Below are positions 9,021 through 18,011 of a stretch of 47,961 nt of DNA, piece after piece. The notes below the pieces were generated by a model, which was not told where the DNA came from, did no database searches, and saw only the letters and a program-made list of their open reading frames with translations. The translations under genes were made by a program, and so were the position numbers. This stretch comes from CAIKZZ01 sp036742455 (GTDB lineage: Bacteria > Pseudomonadota > Gammaproteobacteria > Steroidobacterales > Steroidobacteraceae): positions 1-47,961 of the forward strand of contig DAINQU010000021.1 in the NCBI GenBank assembly GCA_036742455.1, given 5' to 3'. The stretch's first letter is position 1. Each line of letters starts with the position of its first letter.

Positions 9021-9901
9021 TCCGGGGACGCTTCGGGCTCGAGCGCGAGGAGCGCGGCTGCGGCAAACGCGAGTACGATGCCGATGATCTTGAGCGGCTG
9101 TGGCACAACGCCAAGGAGCGCCAGCGAGAGGATCGCAGTGATCAGCGGCGCACCTGCGTTCGTCAGGGGCGACACAACGAGCGCCTTGCCGTAGCGGAAC
9201 GCATAGACGAGCATCAGCGCGCCGATGGAATTCAGGATCTGCGTGATGGCCGCAAGACCGGGACCGGAGAATGACAGGTTGATCGGCTGCTTGAAGTCGG
9301 TCATCGCCAGCGCGACTGGGATCAAAAGCAGCGCGGTTAGTGTCATATAAAGAAAGATGTTCTCGGCATCCATCGTCCGGTTGGCGAGCTTAATGACAAA
9401 GGCCTGCACGCCCCAAGCGACCAAGATTATCAGCGCGTATAAGAACCACGCATAGCCCGCCATCGGCGTGTCACCGCCTGGATCGTAGTCAAACAGAGGC
9501 AGCGCAAGGAGTGCGAGCAGCACGCCGATCGCGCCGATGCGTGTCACGCGCTCCCCCAGCACGATCATCGAGAGACCGATCGTCACGATCGGTGAGAGCG
9601 CGATCAGCGGAAAAATCAGATAGGTCGGACCCGTATGCACGGCGTGGAACAGCAGCATCTGGCCACCCGCACCAAAGAAGCCGATCACGGCACCAAGGCC
9701 GATAGAGCGGGCATCTCGTTGCAGTCGCCAGCCCACCTTGTTCATGGCATAGAGCGCCGGAGGGATCATGGTCAACGCCCAGACGACGTAGACCAGCGTC
9801 TCGGGAAAGCCATGCTCCGTCGGCAGGCCCGCGAAGGCGCCCCAGACCCCCCAGAAGAGTGTCGTGATGAGCGCGTAAAGTAGCCAGGGTTTGGTCGGCA
9901 T
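9017..9901 (-). CDS. DMT/EamA-type inner-membrane permease, probable amino-sugar transporter
   Basis: 294 residues, almost entirely hydrophobic with about ten predicted transmembrane segments, starting MPTKPWLLYALITTLFWGVW. The N-terminal half contains the PTYLIFPLIALSPIVTIGLSMIVLGERVT-region motif, and the C-terminal half the matching PLTNAGAPLITAILSLALLG, typical of the two-repeat drug/metabolite transporter fold. It is the first gene of the minus-strand operon and overlaps agaZ by 4 bp, so it probably moves the sugar released by GH36 into the cytoplasm. Characterised GalNAc permeases belong to other families, so the substrate is an inference from position. The start ATG at 9901 has only a weak GGCAGG upstream. 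Confidence 0.8.
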   Translation of the reverse strand: MPTKPWLLYALITTLFWGVWGAFAGLPTEHGFPETLVYVVWALTMIPPALYAMNKVGWRLQRDARSIGLGAVIGFFGAGGQMLLFHAVHTGPTYLIFPLIALSPIVTIGLSMIVLGERVTRIGAIGVLLALLALPLFDYDPGGDTPMAGYAWFLYALIILVAWGVQAFVIKLANRTMDAENIFLYMTLTALLLIPVALAMTDFKQPINLSFSGPGLAAITQILNSIGALMLVYAFRYGKALVVSPLTNAGAPLITAILSLALLGVVPQPLKIIGIVLAFAAAALLALEPEASPE

Positions 9902-9993
9902 CAGCCTGCCGCCGGGTGTAGGTGTTCCGCTCGCGAGCGGAGGGGTTTGAGACGGTCGCGCACGGTTGATTCCTTGCGGATAACGATCCAGAT

Positions 9994-10046
9994 CTTTCTT
10001 TTTATATTCTTTCGGTTTCGGATTGTCCAGACAATGCGATTCGAAA
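9994..10046. promoter_or_regulatory. Candidate AgaR operator cluster in the divergent promoter region
   Basis: Within the 247-bp divergent region, CTTTC occurs at 9994-9998 and 10009-10013, and TTTCGG occurs twice in tandem at 10010-10021. A perfect palindrome ATTGTC-ca-GACAAT follows at 10022-10035, and the reverse element CGAAAC closes at 10042-10047, mirroring GTTTCG at 10015-10020. DeoR-family AgaR of E. coli is known to bind T-rich TTTC-containing repeats. Location and repeats make this the likely operator for both the operon and agaR; binding is inferred. Confidence 0.5.
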
Positions 10047-10148
10047 CTTCAGTGACGCCATGATAAGGATCGGAAAAGTTTCCATTGGTGTCAGTCAACC
10101 GTTAGGTGACAATGCATTGAACGCCGCAACTAGCCAGCCGAGCCTTTG

Positions 10149-10946
10149 ATGAACGATTTCTCCCCTCCGCGCGCCAAGCGCGATACGAGCGAACGGCGCA
10201 GCCAAATCAGCGCCATGGTGCGTGAGTCCGGCAGCGTGCAGGTGGCGGCGCTTGCCAGCCAGTTCCGGGTGTCGATGCAGACGATTCGCAAGGACCTGCA
10301 CTACCTCACCGAGCTCGGGGTGATGGCTCGCGCCTATGGAGGCGCGATTGCGGCGCGGGGCGTAAGCGCGGTCGCCGAGCCGCCTGTCTCGGCTAAACTT
10401 GCGCTGCACAATCCGGAGAAGGAACGCATCGGCCGATATGCCGCGAGCCTGATCAAGCCGGGCGACTCGGTCGTGCTCGACTCGGGTACGACTACCCTCC
10501 AGATCGCCCGGTTTCTGCCCGACGTCGAGGGGATCACCGTGGTCACCAATGACTTTGGCATCCTCGCGACCCTCACACAGAAGGCACACATCAAGATCGT
10601 CATGATTGGCGGCGAGTTGCGCCGCAAGAACATGGCGTTTTACGGCGCCCAGACCGTCAGCGCGCTCAATGAACTCCTCGTCGACAAACTCTTCCTTGGC
10701 GTTGACGGCTTTGACGTTGAGCGCGGTATCACGACCCACCATGAAGCGGAGGCGATGCTAAACCGCAAAATGGCCGATGTCGCCCGCGAGGTCATTGCCG
10801 TGGCCGATAGCTCCAAGTTCGGCCGCGTCTGCCTGCACCGAATCATCGGGCTCAACGAGATCACGGGATTAATCACCGATCACGCAGCGCCCGATTACCT
10901 CGGGCCGGCGAGCGAAGCGCTCGGCTTTGAACTAACGCTTGTCTGA
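10149..10946 (+). CDS. agaR: DeoR-family transcriptional regulator, AgaR-like
   Basis: 265 residues. An N-terminal DeoR winged helix-turn-helix spans about residues 14-65 (RRSQISAMV, SVQVAALASQFRVSMQTIRKDL). The C-terminal sugar-phosphate sensor domain has the family marks DSGTTT near 109, VVTNDFGI, GGELRRKNMAFYG and FLGVDGFDVERGITTHH. DeoR repressors of this class are released by a phosphorylated sugar intermediate. It is transcribed divergently from the transporter-agaZSK operon and converges on the amidohydrolase with only 3 bp between stops. The ATG at 10149 is preferred over an in-frame TTG one codon earlier. The assigned role, repressing GalNAc catabolism, follows from family plus context. 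Confidence 0.85.
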   Translation: MNDFSPPRAKRDTSERRSQISAMVRESGSVQVAALASQFRVSMQTIRKDLHYLTELGVMARAYGGAIAARGVSAVAEPPVSAKLALHNPEKERIGRYAASLIKPGDSVVLDSGTTTLQIARFLPDVEGITVVTNDFGILATLTQKAHIKIVMIGGELRRKNMAFYGAQTVSALNELLVDKLFLGVDGFDVERGITTHHEAEAMLNRKMADVAREVIAVADSSKFGRVCLHRIIGLNEITGLITDHAAPDYLGPASEALGFELTLV

Positions 10947-10949
10947 GCG

Positions 10950-12035
10950 CTAGCCGGTTGGGTTGCGCTCGATGAAGACACGTTTTGCATTGCGCAAGTA
11001 AATCTTGTCGATGACTGACCGCGGCAGCGCGAGTCCCGGCACCCGTTGACGGATTGCGGCCACGTATTGGGATTGGCGCGTCGCCAGATACAGCCAGTCC
11101 GACTTCCAGAACTCATGCGCCTCGCGCCGGACATCCTCCGGGCGCGCGTGAGCTTCGATCGTGAGGTCTGTCCCGTACAGCACCCGGTCCTGATAGCGGA
11201 TGAGGAAGCGCCGCACGCGCGCCCGGTTGCGCACCGATTGGTACTGTAGCTGCGTCATTCGCGCGGCCATGTCCACCACTGCGTTCGGATGCTCGTCCAG
11301 GAAGGTCGCGAGCCGATCGACGTTCCATTCGAGGCTTGCAAGATGTGCCCCGACGAAGGACAGGTTCGGGTGCCGTCCCACGAACTGATCGCGGGCGGAC
11401 ATCAACTGCTCGTAGCTCGGCAGCTCCGGGTGCAGGTACATGTGGTACTGCGGGTGCTCGGCGAAGTAGCTCCGGTCGTTGTCGGTCGTCATCTCTGAAA
11501 GTGGCAGCCAGCAGTTGTGGGGCTCGCCCTGATGAGCGATCAGCGGGACACCGAGCGTTTCGATGTGTCGCACGACCGGGTCGAGGGCGGAGTCAGTGAT
11601 CGCGAGCAGTCTGCCGCTCGGGTCGCGCTCGACCATGCCGATGTTCTTCCAAATCTTGACCGCGACCGCCCCTTGCGCCACCGCTGCGGTGAGCGCGTCA
11701 TTGACGGCCTCAGCCCATCCCGGGGCGGACCAGCCGGCCATCAAGAAGGTCGTCGCGAAGTGGATGCGCTGCGGGTCGCGGCGCCGCAGTTCACGGGCGA
11801 TCGCCGCCTGGGCATCGAGTGCCGGAAAGTCGGGGTAGTCGACATTGATGGTTAGGAGTTCGACATTGTCGGCGCGCGCGATGTCCAGGAATGCCGGTTC
11901 ATCGGTATTGGCATGCACGTGCGCGTCGAACTTGTGGACGCGCGCGAAATCTCCAGGACCGTATGGAGTTTCGGTCGCCGGGGTCGCCGTCGCGCCGCCA
12001 CAAAGCAAGATAAAACTGAGGGCGATCCGGCGCAT
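10950..12035 (-). CDS. Exported amidohydrolase (amidohydrolase_2 family)
   Basis: 361 residues. A short Sec signal peptide (MRRIALSFILLCGGATA) precedes a TIM-barrel metal-dependent hydrolase. Visible metal/catalytic motifs are FDAHVHAN at about 35-42 (HxH), VKIWKN near 126, LIAHQGEP near 165, SFVGAHLAS near 224 and LYGTDLT near 285 with the C-terminal Asp. The arrangement fits the amidohydrolase-related/decarboxylase-type clan (PF04909), not NagA/AgaA deacetylase, which lacks a signal peptide. It is divergent from the GH36 gene across 151 bp. Its substrate is unknown; a periplasmic role beside the glycosidase is plausible but unproved. Confidence 0.75.
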   Translation of the reverse strand: MRRIALSFILLCGGATATPATETPYGPGDFARVHKFDAHVHANTDEPAFLDIARADNVELLTINVDYPDFPALDAQAAIARELRRRDPQRIHFATTFLMAGWSAPGWAEAVNDALTAAVAQGAVAVKIWKNIGMVERDPSGRLLAITDSALDPVVRHIETLGVPLIAHQGEPHNCWLPLSEMTTDNDRSYFAEHPQYHMYLHPELPSYEQLMSARDQFVGRHPNLSFVGAHLASLEWNVDRLATFLDEHPNAVVDMAARMTQLQYQSVRNRARVRRFLIRYQDRVLYGTDLTIEAHARPEDVRREAHEFWKSDWLYLATRQSQYVAAIRQRVPGLALPRSVIDKIYLRNAKRVFIERNPTG

Positions 12036-12069
12036 CTGGTTTTCCCGTTGTGAGGACGAATAACAACAT

Positions 12070-12091
12070 AACGAAAATTAGATGGTTCGTT
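12070..12091. promoter_or_regulatory. Possible second AgaR-like site between amidohydrolase and GH36 genes
   Basis: In the 151-bp divergent region, AACGAA (12070-12075) and TTCGTT (12086-12091) form an inverted repeat with a 10-bp spacer. Read on the minus strand the area gives TTTTCGTTATGTTGTT, a T-rich TTTCGTT array like the TTTC repeats recognised by AgaR. A shared operator would join GH36 and the amidohydrolase to the regulon. The match is loose. Confidence 0.3.
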
Positions 12092-12186
12092 TTAGCGCGA
12101 CTTGGCTTGCCACACAAGCGGAATTCCGGGAGACTCTTCCTGTCATCAACCGTGCAGACTCGGGGCAATAGCCCAAGGGAATTTCC

Positions 12187-14271
12187 ATGAGGCGGCGGCG
12201 AGTGTTGCAGCTTCTGGCCGCCGGCGCCGCAGCGGGTGGCACCTTAGCGTTCGCAAGCGACCAATCGACGATGACCGGGAAGCCGGCTGTGCTTGGCGAT
12301 GGCCACATTGCGATCAGCATCGACGATCAAATGCACACTGCTGTTCGCTGGTGGGTGGACGGACGCGAAGCTTCCCTGACCCCACACTCTGCGAGCGAAA
12401 CGCTTCGCCTTGCCGACCATCGAGTCCTCGAGAACTTTAGGCTGCGGGCCCAGTCGGTTGATCGGATCGATGACGCTCACGGCCGAGGCACACGGCATAC
12501 GCTGACCGGACTCGCGGCCGACGGTGTGGAAAAGACGCTCGTCGTCCGTTTTTATGAGCGGCATCCCGGTGTCGCGCTGCTGCAGGTCCGGTTTCGCAAC
12601 CTGAGCGGCAATCCGCTCACGGTCGCTGGCTGGACGGTGGCGTCGCATCGGCTGCCGGGTGTTCCGGATGCGAAGCCGTCGTTCTGGTCCTTTTCAGGTG
12701 CGTCTTACGAGAACCGACGCGACTGGGTGCAGCCGGTCAAGGCCGGCTTCGCGCAGCGCAACTTTCTCGGGATGAACGCGTCCGATTACGGTGGCGGCAC
12801 GCCCGTCGTTGATGTCTGGCGAGCGGATGCCGGGCTTGCAGTCGGACACCTGAATCCGCATCCGGCGCTCGTCTCGCTGCCGATTGTCGCCGAACCGAAC
12901 GGCGTTTCGATCGCCATCGATTGCGACCACTCCGGCGTGTTGGCACCCGGTGATGAACTGCAGACGCTGACCTGCCTCGTGCACGCCCATCGCGGTGATT
13001 ACTTCGCCTCACTCGAGCACTATCGCCAGTTAATGTCCGATCAGGGACTCGCCGCACCAGAGGCGCCGGAGGCCGCGTTCGAACCCATCTGGTGCGCTTG
13101 GGGCTACGAGCGCAACTTCACGCTCGAAGAGATCGAAGGCACGCTCGCGAAGGCCAAGAGCCTCGGCCTCGAGTGGGCGGTGCTCGATGATGGCTGGCAG
13201 ACCACGCAGGGGGACTGGTACGTCGACCGCACCAAGTTCCCGCGCGGTGAGGCTGACATGAAAGCTTTCGCCGGCCGTGTGACGGCAGCCGGGATGAAGC
13301 CGCGACTATGGCTGTCCCCACTTGCGGTCAGTCCCGGGTCTGATCTTCTGCATGACCACGTGGATCAGCTGTTGCTCGACAAGAACGGCGCGGTCCAGAA
13401 CATCAGCTGGTGGAACGCGTTCTACCTCTGTCCCGCGTATCAGCCGACGATCGAGTACCACGAAAAGCTCGTTACGAAGATCATCGGCGAATGGGGCTAC
13501 GCAGGGCTTAAGCTTGATGGTCAGCATCTAAATGGCGTTGCTCCCTGCTACAACCCGGCCCATAAGCACGCCCGTCCGGAAGAGTCGGTCGAGCAGTTGG
13601 GTGCGTTCTGGGTTGCACTCTATCGTGCTGCTCTGCGGGCGAATCCCGACGCGGTCGTTGAGCTCTGCCCCTGCGGGACGTCTTTCGCATTTCACAACAT
13701 CATCGCGATGAACCAGACGCCAGCATCGGACCCCGAATCGTCCTGGCAGGTGCGACACAAGGGCAAAACGCTGAAGGCGCTGCTGGGCAGCGGCGGATCC
13801 TTCGCCGGCGATCATGTTGAACTCAGCGATCATGGCAACGACTTCGCGTCGACGATCGGAGTCGGAGCCGTCGTATCCACGAAGTTCACGTGGCCGCACG
13901 ACACACCGCATCCCTCTGCGCCTCAGCCACCCGGCGGCTACCTGCTGACGGACGAGAAGGAACGCGAGTGGCGCCGTTGGATTGGTCTCTATCGCGAGCA
14001 CCTGCTGCCGAAGGGGCGTTATCTTGGGCAGATGTACGACATCGGCTTCGACAAACCTGAGGCCCACGTGATTGCCAAAGATGGCAAGTTCTACTATGCG
14101 TTCTATGCCCCTGACTGGCGAGGACCGATCGAGTTGAGGGGCCTCGGGACGGGTCGTTATCGGGTCAAGGATCTGGTGACGGGTCAGGTGATCGGCGAAG
14201 TGAGCGCGATGGACCGTCGCATTCGCGCAGATTTCAGACAGCACCTACTGCTTGAAGTGTCAGCGATCTGA
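12187..14271 (+). CDS. GH36-family glycosidase, probable alpha-galactosidase / alpha-N-acetylgalactosaminidase
   Basis: 694 residues. The N-terminus (MRRRRVLQLLAAGAAAGG) is a Tat-type signal with a twin-Arg run, so the enzyme is exported. An N-terminal beta-sandwich (about 30-285) precedes a TIM barrel beginning at PIWCAWG (W302), with VLDDGWQ near 332-338. The expected GH36 nucleophile is D444 in LKLDGQ, and the acid/base is D515 in ASDPESSW. The last 90 residues form the C-terminal beta domain. GH36 retains alpha-galactosidases and alpha-N-acetylgalactosaminidases; adjacency to agaS/agaZ/agaR favours release of alpha-linked GalNAc. The ATG follows AAGGGA at a normal distance. GalNAc versus galactose specificity is not determined by anything I can see. 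Confidence 0.82.
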   Translation: MRRRRVLQLLAAGAAAGGTLAFASDQSTMTGKPAVLGDGHIAISIDDQMHTAVRWWVDGREASLTPHSASETLRLADHRVLENFRLRAQSVDRIDDAHGRGTRHTLTGLAADGVEKTLVVRFYERHPGVALLQVRFRNLSGNPLTVAGWTVASHRLPGVPDAKPSFWSFSGASYENRRDWVQPVKAGFAQRNFLGMNASDYGGGTPVVDVWRADAGLAVGHLNPHPALVSLPIVAEPNGVSIAIDCDHSGVLAPGDELQTLTCLVHAHRGDYFASLEHYRQLMSDQGLAAPEAPEAAFEPIWCAWGYERNFTLEEIEGTLAKAKSLGLEWAVLDDGWQTTQGDWYVDRTKFPRGEADMKAFAGRVTAAGMKPRLWLSPLAVSPGSDLLHDHVDQLLLDKNGAVQNISWWNAFYLCPAYQPTIEYHEKLVTKIIGEWGYAGLKLDGQHLNGVAPCYNPAHKHARPEESVEQLGAFWVALYRAALRANPDAVVELCPCGTSFAFHNIIAMNQTPASDPESSWQVRHKGKTLKALLGSGGSFAGDHVELSDHGNDFASTIGVGAVVSTKFTWPHDTPHPSAPQPPGGYLLTDEKEREWRRWIGLYREHLLPKGRYLGQMYDIGFDKPEAHVIAKDGKFYYAFYAPDWRGPIELRGLGTGRYRVKDLVTGQVIGEVSAMDRRIRADFRQHLLLEVSAI

Positions 14272-14274
14272 CCG

Positions 14275-14859
14275 GACGGAAACGCTGAGCGGTCGGTGTT
14301 TGTCTCGGGCACCAATCAGAGCTACGACCCTGCGGCGGGAATGCTTGCGGGACTGGCTGTGGGGGCGGCGACTGGGGCCTCAACAGACTAAACGACCCAC
14401 GCTGCCGAGAACGAGGAACAGGCAGCACAAGAGGTTTATCAACGAGAAACGATCGCGTCTGGTTTGACCGCCATCGGTCAGGTTCAGACTCAAGGCCGGG
14501 CGAACGCGTTTTTCGAATCTCCAACTCACGGTACCGGTGTCAGGGTCATCGATGTCAGCCAGTATTAACCGGTAGTTGACGCAGAATCGGATGTAAACGA
14601 TTGAGCGGGTGCGAGTGGTTGCCGGAACACATCATCTGGCGGATCGGGGCGTCGCCGTTGGCCCAGTGTTGGCCATGATTCGGCGCGGCGTTGAACGTTG
14701 CCGAATCGCATCTTCGCTCAGGCCGATGTTTGCAGCGGTGTGGTTGTCATGAAGCCGCTCATCATCGTGCCTGCGGTCGAAGAGTATCCGACCCCATCGA
14801 TGGGTCGCGCCTGACGTAGGATGGGGCCCTCTTTGCGTCCAACTGCCCGGAGTTCCTCC
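14275..14859. other. Non-coding interval with a possible lipoprotein remnant
   Basis: About 585 bp without an intact gene. Bases 14298-14391 read in one frame as VFVSGTNQSYDPAAG followed by MLAGLAVGAATGASTD and a stop. This looks like the end of a small Gly-rich envelope protein but has no start or ribosome-binding site. No other gene-like signal was seen. Confidence 0.35.
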
Positions 14860-17800
14860 ATGCCGGTTCCTAGCCGATTGCCGAGTCTGTGTGTGTTGCT
14901 CTCTCTGGTCCTTGCACCGCTAGTGCATGCCGACATTCCCTCGTCCGTGGTCGGTGCCATGCAGTGGCGCCAGGTCGGGCCCTTCCGCGGTGGGCGCGTT
15001 GAGGCGGTCACCGGCGTCCCCGGGGACGCCGCGACTTGGTACTTCGGCGCCGTCGCCGGTGGCGTCTGGAAGAGCAGCGATGCGGGCGCTTCTTGGCAGC
15101 CGCTCTTCGATGCGCAGGCGATCTCGTCGATCGGCGCGATTGCGGTCGCCGACAGCGACCACAACGTACTGTATGTCGGCACCGGCGAGCCGTGCCCGCG
15201 CGGCAACATCACTTACGGCGATGGCGTCTACAAGTCGACCGACGGTGGCCGCAGCTGGCGCAACATCGGCCTCAAGGACAGCGAGCACATCGGCGCCGTC
15301 ACGATCGACCCGCGCAACCCCGATATCGTGATGGTCGCGGCCCTCGGCCACGCTTATGGTCCGAACACTGAGCGCGGCGTGTTCCGCACGACCGACGGCG
15401 GTCGGAACTGGCAGAAGGTGCTCTACAAGGACGCGGACAGCGGGGCCGCTGACGTGGTGCTTGACCCCTCGAACCCGTCGATCGCGTACGCCTCGCTCTG
15501 GCAGATGCGCCGCGAGCCGTGGCACTTCACGAGCGGCGGCCCGGGCTCCGGTCTGTACAAGTCGACCGATGGTGGCGCGACTTGGGCGCCCATCCAAGGT
15601 CATGGTCTGCCGAGCGGTCTCATCGGTCGCATTGGGCTCTCGGTCGCGGGCGGTGGTTCGGGTCGGGTCTATGCGCTGGTCGAAGCGGAGGAGGGTGGCC
15701 TCTACCGCTCCGATGATCACGGCGAGACCTGGACGCGCGTCAACAGCGATCACCGGTTTCGCCAGCGCGCGTGGTACTTCAGTCACGTGTTCGCCGACCC
15801 CTCGTCGCCCGACGTCGTCTATGTCGCCAACACCGGGCTCTTCCGCTCGAACGACGGCGGTCGCACCTTCGACCTGCTGTCGGCGCCGCACGGCGACCAC
15901 CACGGCCTGTGGATCGACCCGACCAATCCACGTCGGATGATCGAGAGCAGTGACGGGGGCGCGAGCCTGTCGATGGATGGCGGGGCGCACTGGTCGGCGC
16001 CCTACAACCAGCCGACGGCGCAGTTCTACCACGTCGTCGCCGACAACCACGTGCCGTACCGGATCTATGGCGCTCAGCAAGACAACACCACCGTCGCCAT
16101 CGCCAGCCGCACCGATGCCGGCGTGATCGGGCGGCAAGATTGGTATCCGGTCGGCGGCGGTGAGAGTGGCTATATCGCGCCGGATCCAAAGGATCCGGAG
16201 ATCGTCTACGCCAACGACAACAGTGGTGTCATCACCCGCTACGACCATCGCACCCAGGAGTTGCGCGACGTCTCGCCGTATCCGCTCGAGACCTCGGGTC
16301 AGGGCGCCGCCGAGCAGAAGTTCCGGCTGCAGTGGACTGAACCGCTTTTCGTGTCGCAGTACGACTCGAACGTGCTCTACACCGCATCCCAATACGTGAT
16401 GAGAAGCCAGGACCAGGGCAAGAGCTGGCAGACCATCAGCCCCGATCTTACGCGTGACGACAAAACCAAGCAGACGCCGTCCGGTGGCGACATCACGCTC
16501 GATATCACGAGCGTCGAGTACTACGACACTGTCTTCACGCTCGCAGAGTCGCCGCGCGAGCGGGGGCTGCTGTGGGCCGGCACCGACGATGGCCTTGTGC
16601 ACCTGACGCGCGATGACGGCGCTCACTGGGAGCGCGTGACGCCCAAGGATTTGCCGGCGTGGAGCCTCGTCAGCATGGTGGAGGCCTCGCCACACGACGC
16701 GGCGACCGCGTTCATCGCCGTCGACCGCCATAAGCTCGACGATAAAAAACCACTGATCTACCGCACCCATGACTTCGGCAAGAGCTGGACACGGATCGTC
16801 ACGGGACTGCCGGACGGCGCCTACGTGCGCTCGGTGCGCGAAGACCCGGTGGTGGCCGGTCTCTTGTACGCAGCGACCGAGCGCGGCGTGTACGTGTCCG
16901 CTGACGACGGTGCGCACTGGCAATCGCTGCAACTGAACCTGCCGGCGACGCCGATCCACGACCTTATCGTCAAGGACGGTGATCTCGTCGCTGCTACCCA
17001 CGGCCGCTCGTTCTGGATCCTCGACGACCTCTCGCCCGTGCGACAGGCGAGCCATCTGACGCTGACGCGTGCGGCCACCTTGCTGAAGCCCGCCGTCGCC
17101 GTGCGCCGTCATATCCCGGAGGAAGTGGAGCGGCGTCTGCCGGTCGGTGACAATCCGCCGGCCGGCGCGGTCATCGACTACGTCCTGAAGGACAAACCCA
17201 CCGCCGACGAGGAGGTGACGCTTGAGTTCCTCGACGCCTCGGGTGCGGTGCTGAAGCGCTACTCGAACCATCGCCCGGCCGATGCTTACGATCAGCCGGC
17301 CGAGTGGACCGATCGTGAGGCGCCGGTCGAGACCATCCCGGCGGAGGCGGGTGCGAACCGCTTTGCCTGGAACATGCACCGCGAGGAGCCGACTCCGCTG
17401 CCGGGTGCCGTCTACGGCGAAGGTCTGCCGCGCGGACCGCTGGTCCGCCCGGGCCACTATCAGGTGCGCTTGACCTTCCGCAATGAGGTGTCGGTGCAAC
17501 CGCTCGAGGTGATCCTGGATCCGAGGCTCAGTGCTTCGGTGAAGGCGGCCGATCTGGCCGCGCTCGAGACGCTTGCCTTGTCCGTCGGCCGCGACATCGA
17601 TGCGCTGCACCGCGCCGTGAACGAGATGCGCGACCTGCGTGCCAAGATCGTCACGCTGCAAAAATGGGCGGCGAATGACGCTGCCGCGCAGCCCGTGCTC
17701 GCCTCCGCCGATCGCTTCTTGAAGCAGGTGGCCGCGATTGAGGAAGAGCTCGTGCAGGTGCGCCTCGCCGCGAGCGAGGACACGCTGCGCTATCCGGTGA

Positions 17801-18009
17801 AGCTCAACGAGCAGTTCGCCTACCTGTCAAACGTGCTCGACGGCGATGCGCCGCCGACCATGCCGCAGCGCGAGGTCGCGGCCATGCTGCATGAACGCCT
17901 CGAAACGCAGCTCGCGCGCTGGAGGAGCCTGGCGTCGAGCGAACTGCCGGCGTTGAACGAGCTCCTGCACCGGCAGGGGATCCCGCGACTCAGCGTTGCG
18001 GGGCGCTGA
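14860..18009 (+). CDS. Secreted Asp-box (BNR/VPS10-like) multi-blade propeller protein
   Basis: 1049 residues. A Sec signal peptide ends near LVHADIP. The ATG at 14860 has GGAG 7 nt upstream and is preferred to the in-frame ATG at 14821. The body is a series of Asp-box repeats (S/T-x-D-x-G-x-x-W/F): SSDAGASW, STDGGRSW, TTDGGRNW, STDGGATW, SDDHGETW, SNDGGRTF, SMDGGAHW, SQDQGKSW, TRDDGAHW and SADDGAHW. They form large beta-propellers over roughly residues 20-720. The C-terminal 300 residues include a beta-sandwich and a helical stretch rich in Leu/Ala. Such 1000-residue proteins are annotated as BNR glycosyl hydrolases or sortilin-like in proteobacteria and Acidobacteria, but no catalytic activity is established. 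It is followed 2 bp later by the carbamoylase gene, so the two form a unit. Confidence 0.85.
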   Translation: MPVPSRLPSLCVLLSLVLAPLVHADIPSSVVGAMQWRQVGPFRGGRVEAVTGVPGDAATWYFGAVAGGVWKSSDAGASWQPLFDAQAISSIGAIAVADSDHNVLYVGTGEPCPRGNITYGDGVYKSTDGGRSWRNIGLKDSEHIGAVTIDPRNPDIVMVAALGHAYGPNTERGVFRTTDGGRNWQKVLYKDADSGAADVVLDPSNPSIAYASLWQMRREPWHFTSGGPGSGLYKSTDGGATWAPIQGHGLPSGLIGRIGLSVAGGGSGRVYALVEAEEGGLYRSDDHGETWTRVNSDHRFRQRAWYFSHVFADPSSPDVVYVANTGLFRSNDGGRTFDLLSAPHGDHHGLWIDPTNPRRMIESSDGGASLSMDGGAHWSAPYNQPTAQFYHVVADNHVPYRIYGAQQDNTTVAIASRTDAGVIGRQDWYPVGGGESGYIAPDPKDPEIVYANDNSGVITRYDHRTQELRDVSPYPLETSGQGAAEQKFRLQWTEPLFVSQYDSNVLYTASQYVMRSQDQGKSWQTISPDLTRDDKTKQTPSGGDITLDITSVEYYDTVFTLAESPRERGLLWAGTDDGLVHLTRDDGAHWERVTPKDLPAWSLVSMVEASPHDAATAFIAVDRHKLDDKKPLIYRTHDFGKSWTRIVTGLPDGAYVRSVREDPVVAGLLYAATERGVYVSADDGAHWQSLQLNLPATPIHDLIVKDGDLVAATHGRSFWILDDLSPVRQASHLTLTRAATLLKPAVAVRRHIPEEVERRLPVGDNPPAGAVIDYVLKDKPTADEEVTLEFLDASGAVLKRYSNHRPADAYDQPAEWTDREAPVETIPAEAGANRFAWNMHREEPTPLPGAVYGEGLPRGPLVRPGHYQVRLTFRNEVSVQPLEVILDPRLSASVKAADLAALETLALSVGRDIDALHRAVNEMRDLRAKIVTLQKWAANDAAAQPVLASADRFLKQVAAIEEELVQVRLAASEDTLRYPVKLNEQFAYLSNVLDGDAPPTMPQREVAAMLHERLETQLARWRSLASSELPALNELLHRQGIPRLSVAGR

Positions 18010-18011
18010 GG

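Noticed and set aside
10950..12035. Assigning the amidohydrolase as the missing GalNAc-6-phosphate deacetylase
   Set aside because: It has a signal peptide and the motif pattern of the amidohydrolase_2 clan, whereas NagA/AgaA act in the cytoplasm on phosphorylated sugars.
14920..17661. A 913-codon open frame on the minus strand under the Asp-box protein gene
   Set aside because: The composition is Arg/Val/Asp-rich without domains, as expected when high-GC codons are read in antisense. The plus-strand gene has a signal peptide, ribosome-binding site and repeated motifs.
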